Shown: in pieces, positions 48,174 through 55,966 of the stretch
How the letters are laid out: every line of letters starts with the position of its first letter
Position numbering within the stretch: the stretch's first letter is position 1
Origin: Streptomyces sp. NBC_01288
GTDB lineage: Bacteria > Actinomycetota > Actinomycetes > Streptomycetales > Streptomycetaceae
Reading direction: 5' to 3'
Assembly (NCBI RefSeq): GCF_035982055.1
Contig: NZ_CP108427.1
Location: 5,517,001-5,581,000 of the forward strand
DNA: 64,000 nucleotides
The notes under the pieces: model-generated
Seen by the model: only the letters and a program-made list of their open reading frames with translations
What the model was told of the DNA's origin: nothing
Database searches by the model: none
Position numbers and translations under genes: made by a program

Positions 48174-49025
48174 TCACAGCTCCTTCGCCAGCCTGTGGAT
48201 GAAGTCACGCGAACGCTCGGGCTCAAGTGACACCGCCTCCACCCTACGGAAGAGGGCTCGATAGCGATTGAGCTGGGCCTCGGAGTCAATGAAAACGGGG
48301 CCGTTGGGGCCGTCACGTACGACCGTGTCCAACTGCGGGACGGCACCGCCCGCGTACACCATGGCGCTTCCGGCCCCGCCGAAGCCGTTCAGATCGAAGG
48401 GGATGACACGCACGGTGACGTGGTGGGCTTCGGAGAGTTCCAGGACACGGGTGAGTTGGGCCCGCGCCGTGATCTGGTCGCCGACCCGGATACGCAGGGC
48501 CGCCTCGTGGATCAACGTCTCGTACGGGATCGGGTCGGGGCGCTCGATGATGGTCCTGCGCCTCATCCGGTGTTCCACCCAGCTCTCCACCTCGCTCTCC
48601 GGGAACTCCGGGTTCACGTAGGAGAAGAGGGCCCGGGCGTAGTCCTCGGTCTGTAGAAGGCCCGGGATGTGCAGGAAGTCCACGTCCCATCGGCAGCTGG
48701 CATGGTGCTCCAGCTCGGCCAGGTCGAGGAACGGGGTGGGCAGCGAACCTCGATACTCCTCCCACCAACCGCGGGTCCGGTCGGTCGCCATGACGACGAG
48801 GGCGTCGATGAACTCCTCATCCGTGGCTGCATAGTTGGCCGCCAACCGACGCAGCCGCTTTTCACTGACGCCGGCGAGGGCCGCCTCGATCTGACTGATC
48901 TGCGCGGAACTCACTCCGAGCAGCGCTGCTCCCTCGCGGGCCGCGAGACCTGCCGCGTCGCGGAGTCTGCGCAACTCGACCGCCAGGCGCATCTGACGTG
49001 CCGTTGGCTCGCGCCTCAATGCCAC
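48174..49025 (-). CDS. Xre-family regulator with DUF5753 domain
   Basis: This 283-residue protein has an N-terminal helix-turn-helix (ELRRLRDAAGLAAREGAALLGVSSAQISQIEAA). A DUF5753 domain from about residue 100 carries the usual HIPGLLQTEDYARAL and the ending FIDSEAQLNRYRALFRRVE. The start is GTG 49025 with GGGAGGA six bases ahead. It is in an operon with the DUF397 gene and divergent from a damaged anti-sigma-like ATPase gene, an arrangement common in the genus. Confidence 0.9.
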   Translation of the reverse strand: MALRREPTARQMRLAVELRRLRDAAGLAAREGAALLGVSSAQISQIEAALAGVSEKRLRRLAANYAATDEEFIDALVVMATDRTRGWWEEYRGSLPTPFLDLAELEHHASCRWDVDFLHIPGLLQTEDYARALFSYVNPEFPESEVESWVEHRMRRRTIIERPDPIPYETLIHEAALRIRVGDQITARAQLTRVLELSEAHHVTVRVIPFDLNGFGGAGSAMVYAGGAVPQLDTVVRDGPNGPVFIDSEAQLNRYRALFRRVEAVSLEPERSRDFIHRLAKEL

Positions 49026-49258
49026 GACTGTTCCTCCCAACGCGCCGGTGGGCGCGACTCGTTCGGGGGTCAGATTACGCGACCGGCTTGCAAAACTTAA
49101 AATGCTAGGTCTACCGTCGGTGATGCGACGCACACACTGCGGCAATCCCGGGGCACCGGAAGCGCACCACTCCGTCCTGCCAGCACGGCTGCGGCAAGCC
49201 ACCGCCCGCGGCACCCCGCAGTCCTCCGAAACCCCCATCACCGAAGCGGAGTTGACGC

Positions 49259-49673
49259 ATGCCCGAAAACCCGCCCGTGCCCTGGGAAGTACTGCCTCTA
49301 CGTCCCGAACGACCTGCGCGCCGTCACCGTCAGCCGTCGCACCCTCCGGCTGATCCTCACCGTGCACGGACTGATCCGGCTGGCCGACACCGCCGAACTC
49401 CTCGCGACGGAGCTGGTCGCCAACGCCGTACGGCACACGAAGGGGCCCGCCGCCCTGCGGGTGGGCTGGCCGGCGGGGGTGCTGCGGCTCGGTGCCTGGG
49501 ACGCCGATCCCGAACCGCCGGAGCCGCCAAGGCCGTTGGAGGAACTCGGCGACGCGGAGGACGGGCGCGGTCTCGCGCTGGTCCGGGTCTGTGCCGATCA
49601 GTGGGGCTGGCAGCCGTTGTCCCGGCACGGCAGGCGGGGGAAGCTCGTGTGGTGCGAGCTCGCTGCGGCTTGA
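49259..49673 (+). pseudogene. Anti-sigma-like ATP-binding protein, frameshifted
   Basis: Two frames together give a normal HATPase_c anti-sigma-type protein. The first reads MPENPPVPWE from ATG 49259. The second continues YCLYVPNDLRAVTVSRRTLR, then LADTAELLATELVANAVRH and ends ELAAA. Joining them needs loss of one base near 49288, in the run GGGAAGT. As written, translation from 49259 leaves the family sequence after ten codons. Only an internal GTG such as 49362 would make the 103-residue C-terminal part. Either a mutation or a sequencing error explains it. The partner would be the divergent Xre gene. Confidence 0.65.
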
Positions 49674-49740
49674 GGAGTCTTCGACGTTGAGTGGCGGGCG
49701 GGGCGCTCAGTGCCAGGGGGGTAGGGGGAGTGAGCCGTAG

Positions 49741-49773
49741 AAGTGTGACACTCCAGTGGAAAGTGTCACACTT
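49741..49773. terminator. Bidirectional terminator hairpin (AGTGTGACACT type)
   Basis: AAGTGTGACACT and AGTGTCACACTT form a 12-base-pair stem with a nine-base loop between the convergent ATPase fragment and mshD genes. The same stem sequence recurs at 61095-61141. Confidence 0.8.
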
Positions 49774-49841
49774 TCGCGGGGAGGGTCCCCTCCGGCGGGG
49801 ACGGGCAAAGGGCCGCACCGCCCGAGCAGGCGCAGCGAACC

Positions 49842-50771
49842 CTACGACTCCGAGCGGTACATCAGGTCCGTCTCGTACGTCGTGAATCCCAGCCGCTCGT
49901 ACACCGACACCGCCGCCTTGTTGTCCGCGTCGACGTACAGCATCGCCGTAGGAAGCCCCTGCGAGGCCAGGTGCCGTAGCCCGATCGTCGTCAACGCCTT
50001 GCCCAGCCCCCCACCCTGCGCCCCCGGCAGCACCCCGACGACGTAGACCTCACCGAGCTGCTCCTGCTCGTGGACCTTGGTCCAGTGGAAGCCCACCAGC
50101 TCCCCGCCCCGTTCCGCCAGGAAGAACCCCTCGGGGTCGAACCACGCCTCGGACTTACGGTCGTCCAGGTCGCCCTGGGTGAGGGAACCCTGCTCGGGGT
50201 GGTGGGCGAAGGCCGCGGCGTTCACGGCGAGCCATGCCGCGTCGTCGACGCCGGGGACGAAGGTCCGTACGGTCACGCCCTCCGCGAGCACCGGATCCGG
50301 CAACTCCAGGTCGGTCAACGGCCGCCGCAGCTGCCGGAGTTCACGGAACATCGTGAGCCCGAGAACCTGCGCGAGATGACGCGCGGCGGCATGCCCACCG
50401 TGCGCCCACACCCGGAGCCGTTTCCCCGACGCGGCCAGCAGCGCGGCGCCGAGCGCCCGCCCGTGACCGTGCCCCCGGTGGGAGGGGTGGACGACGAGTT
50501 CGGCGGCCGGCGCCTCCACCGGATCGGTGTCCTCCAGCTGCGCGTAGCCCACGAGTTCGGCGCCCAGGGTCAGCAGCAGATGCGAGACCCCGTCCCGCTC
50601 ACCCCCGCGGATCCGCAACCGACCCTGCTCGGACACCGCCTGCTGCCCGTCGACGCGGGCGGCCTCGGCGATCAGCGCGAGGACGGCCTCCGCCTGGTCC
50701 GGGGTGAGCGCGGAGTACGTCTCGATGGAACGGGAGCCGGGCGCGGGCCGTACGGTGTCGTCGCTGGTCAT
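49842..50771 (-). CDS. mshD: Mycothiol synthase MshD
   Basis: This 309-residue protein has two GNAT domains. The first has HPSHRGHGHGRALGAALL; the second, catalytic, has VGVLPGAQGGGLGKALTT and ends YVDADNKAAVSVYERLGF. It acetylates Cys-GlcN-Ins to give mycothiol, the main actinobacterial thiol. ATG 50771 gives MTSDDTVRP; an earlier in-frame start would add unlikely sequence. It is monocistronic, with a hairpin after the stop. Confidence 0.92.
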   Translation of the reverse strand: MTSDDTVRPAPGSRSIETYSALTPDQAEAVLALIAEAARVDGQQAVSEQGRLRIRGGERDGVSHLLLTLGAELVGYAQLEDTDPVEAPAAELVVHPSHRGHGHGRALGAALLAASGKRLRVWAHGGHAAARHLAQVLGLTMFRELRQLRRPLTDLELPDPVLAEGVTVRTFVPGVDDAAWLAVNAAAFAHHPEQGSLTQGDLDDRKSEAWFDPEGFFLAERGGELVGFHWTKVHEQEQLGEVYVVGVLPGAQGGGLGKALTTIGLRHLASQGLPTAMLYVDADNKAAVSVYERLGFTTYETDLMYRSES

Positions 50772-50917
50772 GGGTATGAGGGTAAGCCGATCCCCCCGCA
50801 AAGTGGCGGCAAAGAAGAAACCAGGATGTAACCAAGAACCCCCTGTCACGCTACGCGCGTTGACCCTAGGCTGCGCCGGAACGTGGTGACCTTCTCAGCC
50901 GACACACAGGGGGGCTC

Positions 50918-52747
50918 ATGCCAGCCACAACCCAGCCGAACCGCCCGCGCAGACGCCGTACCGCCGCACTCCTCGCCGCCACGGTGAGCCTGGCCACGGC
51001 GGGTGCGCTGGCCGCGGCACTCCCCGCCGACGCGCACGGCAACCCGACCGGAAAGGGAAGCGGAAGCGGCCACGGCCACAGCTCCAAGCCCAGCCGCTAC
51101 CAGGACGTTCAACTCCTCTCCTTCAACGACCTGCACGGCAACCTGGAGCCCCCGTCCGGTTCCTCCGGCCGCGTCGCCGAACTCCAGCCGGACGGCACGA
51201 CGAAGACGATCGACGCGGGCGGCGTCGAGTACCTCGCGACGCATCTGCGCGACGCCCGCAAGGGCAACCCGTACTCGATCACCGCGGCCGGCGGCGACAT
51301 GGTCGGCGCGTCCCCGCTGATCTCGGGCCTGTTCCACGACGAGCCGACGATCGAGGCCCTCAACAAGCTTGATCTGGACGTCACTTCGGTCGGCAACCAC
51401 GAGTTCGACGAGGGCGCGAAGGAGCTGGCGCGGCTCCAGAACGGCGGCTGCCACCCCACCGACGGCTGCTACGCGGACAAGAAGTTCAAGGGCGCCGACT
51501 TCCCCTACCTCGCGGCCAACGTCCTCGACGAGAAGACCAAGAAGCCGATCCTGAAGCCCTATTGGGTGTGGAAGAAGAACGGCGTCAAGGTCGGCTTCAT
51601 CGGCGTGACCCTGGAGGGCACCCCGGGCATCGTCTCCGCGGACGGCGTCAAGGGCCTCCAGTTCAAGGACGAGGTCGAGACGATCAACAAGTACGCCAAG
51701 GAGCTCCAGAAGCAGGGCGTCAAGTCGATCGTCGCGCTGATCCACGAGGGCGGCTTCCCGGCCTCCGCGTCGTACAACTACGACTGCGACGCGTCCGGTT
51801 CGGGCTCCGGCATCTCCGGCCCGATCGTCGACATCGCGAAGAACGTCACCCCGGCGGTGGACGCGCTCGTCACCGGCCACACGCACAACGCGTACGTCTG
51901 CACGATCGACGACCCAAGTGGCAAGCCCCGTATGGTCACTTCGGCGGCCTCCTTCGGCCGCCTCTACACGGACACCACGCTGACGTACGACCGTAAGACG
52001 GGCGACATCGCGCGTACGGCGGTCAAGTCGGCGAACCACGTGGTCACCCGGACCGTGCCCAAGGCCGCCGACATGACCTCCCTGATCGGCAAGTGGAACA
52101 CCCTCGCGGCCCCCATCGGCAACCGCGCGATCGGCTACATCGCCGGGGACGTCAACAACACCGGCACCGAGTCCCCGATGGGCGACCTCATCGCGGACGC
52201 CCAACTCGCCTACGGCAAGCGGCTGGACCCGGAGACCGACCTCGCGCTGATGAACCCGGGCGGGGTGCGGGCGGGGCTGACCTACAAGGCCACCGGTGCC
52301 GAGGGCGACGGCGTGGTGACGTACGCCGAGGGCTTCACGGTGCAGCCGTTCGCGAACACGGTGAACCTCCAGGACTTCACCGGCGCCCAGGTGATCCAGG
52401 CGCTCAAGGAACAGGTGAGCGGCACGAACACGGCGGCGCCGAAGGTGCTCCAGGTGTCGTCCGGGCTGACGTACACGCTGGACCTGACGAAGACGGGCGC
52501 GGACCGGGTGGTCACGGACTCGATCAGGCTCAACGGTTCCGCGATCGACCCGGCGGCCACGTACCGCGTCGCGACGAACAGCTTCCTCGCGGGCGGCGGT
52601 GACGGCTTCACGACGCTGGGGCAGGGCACGGGCGACCTGGTCGGCACGGACGACCTGACCGCGCTGGCGGACTACCTGACGGCGAACTCGTCGGCCACCG
52701 GCCCGCTGGTGCCCCCGGCGGCGAACCGGATCACGATCGTCCAGTAA
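50918..52747 (+). CDS. Secreted 5'-nucleotidase / UshA-like phosphoesterase
   Basis: This 609-residue protein has a Tat-type signal (RPRRRRTAALLAA ... ADA) and a calcineurin-like metallophosphatase domain. Dimetal motifs are LSFNDLHGN, GGDMVGASP, VGNHEFDEG and VTGHTHNAY. The 5_nucleotid_C domain binds the substrate (MNPGGVRAGL ... NSFLAGGGDGF). It hydrolyses extracellular nucleotides to nucleosides and phosphate, complementing the Pst and Pit uptake genes. ATG 50918 follows AGGGGGGC. It is monocistronic with a strong terminator. Confidence 0.93.
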   Translation: MPATTQPNRPRRRRTAALLAATVSLATAGALAAALPADAHGNPTGKGSGSGHGHSSKPSRYQDVQLLSFNDLHGNLEPPSGSSGRVAELQPDGTTKTIDAGGVEYLATHLRDARKGNPYSITAAGGDMVGASPLISGLFHDEPTIEALNKLDLDVTSVGNHEFDEGAKELARLQNGGCHPTDGCYADKKFKGADFPYLAANVLDEKTKKPILKPYWVWKKNGVKVGFIGVTLEGTPGIVSADGVKGLQFKDEVETINKYAKELQKQGVKSIVALIHEGGFPASASYNYDCDASGSGSGISGPIVDIAKNVTPAVDALVTGHTHNAYVCTIDDPSGKPRMVTSAASFGRLYTDTTLTYDRKTGDIARTAVKSANHVVTRTVPKAADMTSLIGKWNTLAAPIGNRAIGYIAGDVNNTGTESPMGDLIADAQLAYGKRLDPETDLALMNPGGVRAGLTYKATGAEGDGVVTYAEGFTVQPFANTVNLQDFTGAQVIQALKEQVSGTNTAAPKVLQVSSGLTYTLDLTKTGADRVVTDSIRLNGSAIDPAATYRVATNSFLAGGGDGFTTLGQGTGDLVGTDDLTALADYLTANSSATGPLVPPAANRITIVQ

Positions 52748-52770
52748 CAGTCAGCAGCTTTTCCCTGCTC

Positions 52771-52807
52771 AGGGGCCCGGTGCCGCGTAGGTCGGCACCG
52801 GGCCCCT
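52771..52807 (+). terminator. Terminator of the 5'-nucleotidase gene
   Basis: AGGGGCCCGGTGCCG / CGGCACCGGGCCCCT forms a 15-base-pair stem with a seven-base loop, followed by TACTGTTTT. It separates the nucleotidase from the peptide array. Confidence 0.93.
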
Positions 52808-53011
52808 TACTGTTTTCCCGTTTTAAATTCTGTGTAAGAGCGGGTTCAGTTCCGCAAAGTCCATAAGAATCTTCCACAGGGATTGCTCAGGAAGGTCTAA
52901 GCGAAAAAGTCTTTTCCTGCGTCAGAAGTCCAGTAGTGTTTTCCATGTCGAAAGCGAACAGCGCAAACGACAAGAAGACGCAAGAGAACGCAAGAGACGA
53001 AGGAGAGCACG
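52808..53011 (+). promoter_or_regulatory. AT-rich region upstream of the peptide array
   Basis: This 204-base stretch is much richer in A+T than its surroundings (for example GTTTTAAATTCTGTG and GCGAAAAAGTCTTTTCC). The promoter of the array must lie here; TAGTGT at 52932-52937 is one candidate -10 element, but no confident -35 is seen. An ATG at 52945 opens a frame that reads out of phase through the first peptide gene and is judged incidental. Confidence 0.5.
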
Positions 53012-53128
53012 ATGAGCTTCCACAAGATCGCCCCGGTGAAGAAGGCCCCCAAGCCCGCCCCGGCGCCCAAGAAGGCCCCGAAGAAGCACGCCCCGGCCCC
53101 GAAGCGCCGCCCGGTCGGCCACAAGTAG
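53012..53128 (+). CDS. Cationic Lys/Pro/Ala-rich peptide, array copy 1
   Basis: This 38-residue peptide begins MSFHKIAPVKKAPKPAPAPK and ends KRRPVGHK. It has ten Lys, two Arg, three His, nine Pro and no acidic residue. There is no signal peptide, membrane helix, Cys, Thr or lanthipeptide-like core. GAAGGAG lies six bases before the ATG, and every codon ends in G or C, so translation is strongly supported. I recognise no family. The composition resembles histone H1 or HU tails and Pro-rich cationic peptides. It is the first of five tandem paralogs. Confidence 0.85.
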   Translation: MSFHKIAPVKKAPKPAPAPKKAPKKHAPAPKRRPVGHK

Positions 53129-53186
53129 CCCGTCCGACCAGCCGCGATAAACCACGGATAAGAATTCCCAGGGAGGGAAATAAACC

Positions 53187-53303
53187 ATGAGCTTCAACAA
53201 GATTCACCCCATCAGGCAGACCCGCAAGCCCGCCCCGGCCCCCAAGAAGCCGGCGCCGAAGAAGCCCGCCCCGAAGCGTCGCCCGGTCGACCACAAGGGC
53301 TGA
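53187..53303 (+). CDS. Cationic Lys/Pro/Ala-rich peptide, array copy 2 (divergent)
   Basis: This 38-residue peptide begins MSFNKIHPIRQTRKPAPAPK and ends KRRPVDHKG. It is the most divergent member: His4 becomes Asn, the VKK start becomes IRQ, and it has a single Asp. GGGAGGG precedes the ATG by seven bases. It keeps the Lys-Pro-Ala core and basic end of the others. It lies 58 bases after copy 1. Function is unknown. Confidence 0.83.
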   Translation: MSFNKIHPIRQTRKPAPAPKKPAPKKPAPKRRPVDHKG

Positions 53304-53422
53304 CAGAGAATTTACAGACGTAATTCAGAAGTAGTTCAAAGGCAATTGCAGCAGATCGGTAGAGGAACTGTTGCAGAACCGCAGCAGAGCCGGCAGCAGC
53401 CGCGACGGAGAGGGACACAGAC

Positions 53423-53542
53423 ATGAGCTTCCACAAGATCGCCCCGGTGAAGAAGGCCCCCAAGCCCGCCCCGGCCCCGAAGAAGAAGCCCGCGAAGAAG
53501 CCGGCGGCGGCCCCGAAGCGCCGCCCCGTGGGCCACAAGTAA
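53423..53542 (+). CDS. Cationic Lys/Pro/Ala-rich peptide, array copy 3
   Basis: This 39-residue peptide shares its first 21 residues with copy 1 (MSFHKIAPVKKAPKPAPAPK). Its middle is KKPAKKPAAAPK, and it ends KRRPVGHK. A GGAGAGGG ribosome site precedes it. The 119-base spacer before it contains CAG-rich words and no frame. It is probably co-transcribed with its neighbours. Function is unknown. Confidence 0.85.
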   Translation: MSFHKIAPVKKAPKPAPAPKKKPAKKPAAAPKRRPVGHK

Positions 53543-53671
53543 GCCGCCGGCCCGGCCGTAGAAGACCCGCAGCACCCGCACCACTCAGAGCACCCGCAGC
53601 ACCACCCGCAGTACTCGCACCACTCCACAACTCGCCGCGGCTGAGCGGCACTTACCGGGAGGGACCCCACC

Positions 53672-53788
53672 ATGAGCTTCCACAAGATCGCCCCGGTCAA
53701 GAAGGCCCACAAGCCCGCTCCGGCGCCCAAGAAGGCCCCGAAGAAGCCGGCTCCGGCCCCGAAGCGTCGTCCGGTCGGCCACAAGTAA
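53672..53788 (+). CDS. Cationic Lys/Pro/Ala-rich peptide, array copy 4
   Basis: This 38-residue peptide is almost identical to copy 1, with Pro13 to His and a Pro in place of His26. It ends KRRPVGHK. The upstream spacer, ending CGGCACTTACCGGGAGGGAC, is nearly the same as that before copy 5, so gene and spacer were duplicated together. GGGAGGG is the ribosome site. Confidence 0.85.
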   Translation: MSFHKIAPVKKAHKPAPAPKKAPKKPAPAPKRRPVGHK

Positions 53789-53890
53789 GCCGCAGGGCAG
53801 GCCGTAGAAGACCCGCAGCACCCGCAGTACCACCCGCAGTACCCCACAACTCGCCGCACTACAGCGGCACTTACCGGGAGGGACCCCGCC

Positions 53891-54004
53891 ATGAGCTTCC
53901 ACAAGATCGTCCCCGTCAAGAAGAGCCACAAGCCCGCCCCGGCCCCCAAGAAGAAGGCGCCGAAGAAGCCCGCCCCGAAGCGCCCCGTCGGCCACAAGGG
54001 CTGA
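53891..54004 (+). CDS. Cationic Lys/Pro/Ala-rich peptide, array copy 5
   Basis: This 37-residue peptide begins MSFHKIVPVKKSHKPAPAPK and ends KRPVGHKG. One Arg is lost from the end motif and a Gly is added. It is the last copy, followed 13 bases later by a strong hairpin. The spacer before it holds imperfect repeats of ACCCGCAGT. Function is unknown. Confidence 0.85.
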   Translation: MSFHKIVPVKKSHKPAPAPKKKAPKKPAPKRPVGHKG

Positions 54005-54017
54005 TCCAGCACACCCT

Positions 54018-54067
54018 GAGGCGGGGCCACCGGTTAGCGAGCGAACTCGCTCCGGTGGCCCCGCCTC
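54018..54067 (+). terminator. Terminator after the peptide array
   Basis: GAGGCGGGGCCACCGG / CCGGTGGCCCCGCCTC forms a 16-base-pair stem. It is topped by an inner AGCGAG-CGAA-CTCGCT hairpin. It would stop or reduce transcription from the array into the ABC exporter gene at 54104. Confidence 0.88.
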
Positions 54068-54103
54068 GGCCATGACCAGCCCACGCTCTGAAGGGAGTTG
54101 ACC

Positions 54104-55963
54104 ATGAGGGAAGCCCGTGAGGCCTTCCGCCGTTTCTGGCCGCTGACCCGCGGTGACCGCAAGTGGCTCGCGGTGATCATCGCGTGTGTCGTGGTGTCGG
54201 CGCTCTCCGAGACCGCCGCGATCCTGCTGTTCGCGGACCTCACCGACAACGCCCTCAAGTCCGGTTCGCTGTCCGCCTTCTGGGGCCCGGCCGCGGCCTG
54301 GCTCGGTGTCGCCGCACTGGGCGCGCTCGTCGGCTACTTCGGCAACTCCCTCGCCACCTGGACCGCCGAACGCTTCGTCCTGCGCCTGCGCGCGAACGTC
54401 TTCCGGCACGTCCAGGACCTCCCGCCCCACTTCTTCCAGAAGCACCGCCAGGGCGACCTGGTCGAACGCCTCACCGGAGACGTCGAGGCCATCGAGCAGA
54501 TGGTCGTGTCCGGAGTCGTAGGCACGATCTCGGCGGCCTTCTCCGCGGTCTTCTACGCCTGCGCGGCCCTGTACCTCCGCTGGGACCTGGCCCTGGCCAC
54601 GTTCGTCCTCGCTCCCCTGTTCCTCATCGCCGCCCGCCGTTTCTCGGGCCGTATCAAGCAGGCCTCGACGGACGAGCGGGTCGCGGACGGCGCGATCACG
54701 TCCGTGGTGGCGGAGTCCCTCGGCAACGTGGTCCTCACCCAGGCGTACAACCGCCGCCGCGACGAGGAGAAGCGCCTCGACGTCGAAGCGCGCGCATGGA
54801 TGAAGGCGTCGGTGCGCGGCGCCCGCCTGAGCGAGATGTACGAGCAGTTCGTGGAGGTCGTAGAGACCCTCTGCGTCCTGTCGGTGATCGGCCTCGGCGT
54901 CTGGGAGATCTCCGCCGACCGCATGACCCTCGGCGCCCTCCTCGCCTTCGCGGCCTTCATCGGCTACCTGTACCCGCCCGTCCGCAACCTCGGCCAACTC
55001 GGCCTCACCCTCACCGCCGCCACGGCCGGCGCCGCCCGTATCAACGAGATCCTGGACGCCACCCCGTCCGTCGGCGACCCCAGCCAACCCGTCCCCGCCT
55101 GGCCCGTCCACGGCTGGGTCAGCTTCCACGGTGTGACCTTCGCCTACCCCGGCGCGACCCGGAACTCGGTCGACGAAGTCACCTTCAGGGCGGACCCGGG
55201 CGAGCTGGTGATCATCACCGGCGAGAGCGGGGCGGGCAAGTCCACGCTCTCCAAACTCCTCACCCGCTTCTACGACCCCTCGGCGGGCGTGATCTGCCTG
55301 GACGGCGTCCCCCTCCGCGACGTACCCCTCGAATTCCTGCGGGAGAACGTCGCGTTGCTCCCCCAGCAGACCCTCATCCTCAACGGCACGGTCCGCGAGA
55401 ACATCGAGTGCGGCCGCCCCGGCGCGACGGACGAGGAGATCGAACGGGCGGCGAGGTCGGCGGCGGCGCACGACTTCATCACCTCCCTCCCCGAGGGTTA
55501 CGACACCCAGATCGCCCCCGGCACGGCGGCCCTCTCCGGCGGTCAGCTCCAACGGATCGCGATCGCCCGGGCGATGCTCCGAGAGGCCCCGGTCCTGGTC
55601 CTGGACGAACCGACGGCCGGCCTCGACTCGGTGGCCGCCCGCCAGGTGATCCAGCCTCTACGCCGCCTGATGTCGGGCCGTACGACCATCATGATCACCC
55701 ACGACCTGAGCCTCGCCCCGGACGCGGACCGCATCCTGGTGGTGGAAGGCGGACGGTTGGTGGAGACGGGAACGCACGCGGAGTTGGTGGCAAGGGGCGG
55801 CGCGTACGCGCGACTTGCGGGTCCGCTCCCCGAAATGGCGATCACCGGAACGGGACGGCATCGTTCGCACCGCTCGCATCGTTCGGAGGACACGATGACC
55901 CTGCGCCAGGTCCCGCCGCAGGCACCGGACGAGACGATGATCCTGCGGCTTCCCCTCAAATAG
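54104..55963 (+). CDS. ABC exporter (fused membrane and ATPase domains)
   Basis: This 619-residue half-transporter has a six-helix exporter domain in residues 20-320. Its ATPase domain has Walker A GESGAGKST at 373-381, signature ALSGGQLQRIAIARAML and Walker B VLVLDEPTAGLD. The switch His lies in MITHDLSLAP. There is no C39 peptidase domain, so it would not cleave a leader. The tail has an unusual RHRSHRSHRS stretch and two TMxLR motifs. ATG 54104 has GAAGGGAG. It may export the peptides upstream, but substrate and link are inference. Confidence 0.9.
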   Translation: MREAREAFRRFWPLTRGDRKWLAVIIACVVVSALSETAAILLFADLTDNALKSGSLSAFWGPAAAWLGVAALGALVGYFGNSLATWTAERFVLRLRANVFRHVQDLPPHFFQKHRQGDLVERLTGDVEAIEQMVVSGVVGTISAAFSAVFYACAALYLRWDLALATFVLAPLFLIAARRFSGRIKQASTDERVADGAITSVVAESLGNVVLTQAYNRRRDEEKRLDVEARAWMKASVRGARLSEMYEQFVEVVETLCVLSVIGLGVWEISADRMTLGALLAFAAFIGYLYPPVRNLGQLGLTLTAATAGAARINEILDATPSVGDPSQPVPAWPVHGWVSFHGVTFAYPGATRNSVDEVTFRADPGELVIITGESGAGKSTLSKLLTRFYDPSAGVICLDGVPLRDVPLEFLRENVALLPQQTLILNGTVRENIECGRPGATDEEIERAARSAAAHDFITSLPEGYDTQIAPGTAALSGGQLQRIAIARAMLREAPVLVLDEPTAGLDSVAARQVIQPLRRLMSGRTTIMITHDLSLAPDADRILVVEGGRLVETGTHAELVARGGAYARLAGPLPEMAITGTGRHRSHRSHRSEDTMTLRQVPPQAPDETMILRLPLK

Positions 55964-55966
55964 GGA

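Noticed and set aside
52936-53190. An 84-codon frame overlapping peptide copy 1
   Set aside because: It lacks a proper ribosome site and reads out of phase through the peptide gene; the composition (Gly/Pro/Glu/Arg) is typical of a shifted frame.
53012-54004. Lanthipeptide or other modified peptide precursors
   Set aside because: No Cys and almost no Ser/Thr in the core, and no modification enzyme nearby.
53212-54030. A 272-codon minus-strand frame across the peptide array with hydrophobic repeats (FLTGAILWKLM)
   Set aside because: It is the complement of the five plus-strand genes and their spacers. Each plus-strand gene has its own strong ribosome site and conserved ends, while the minus frame has no convincing start.
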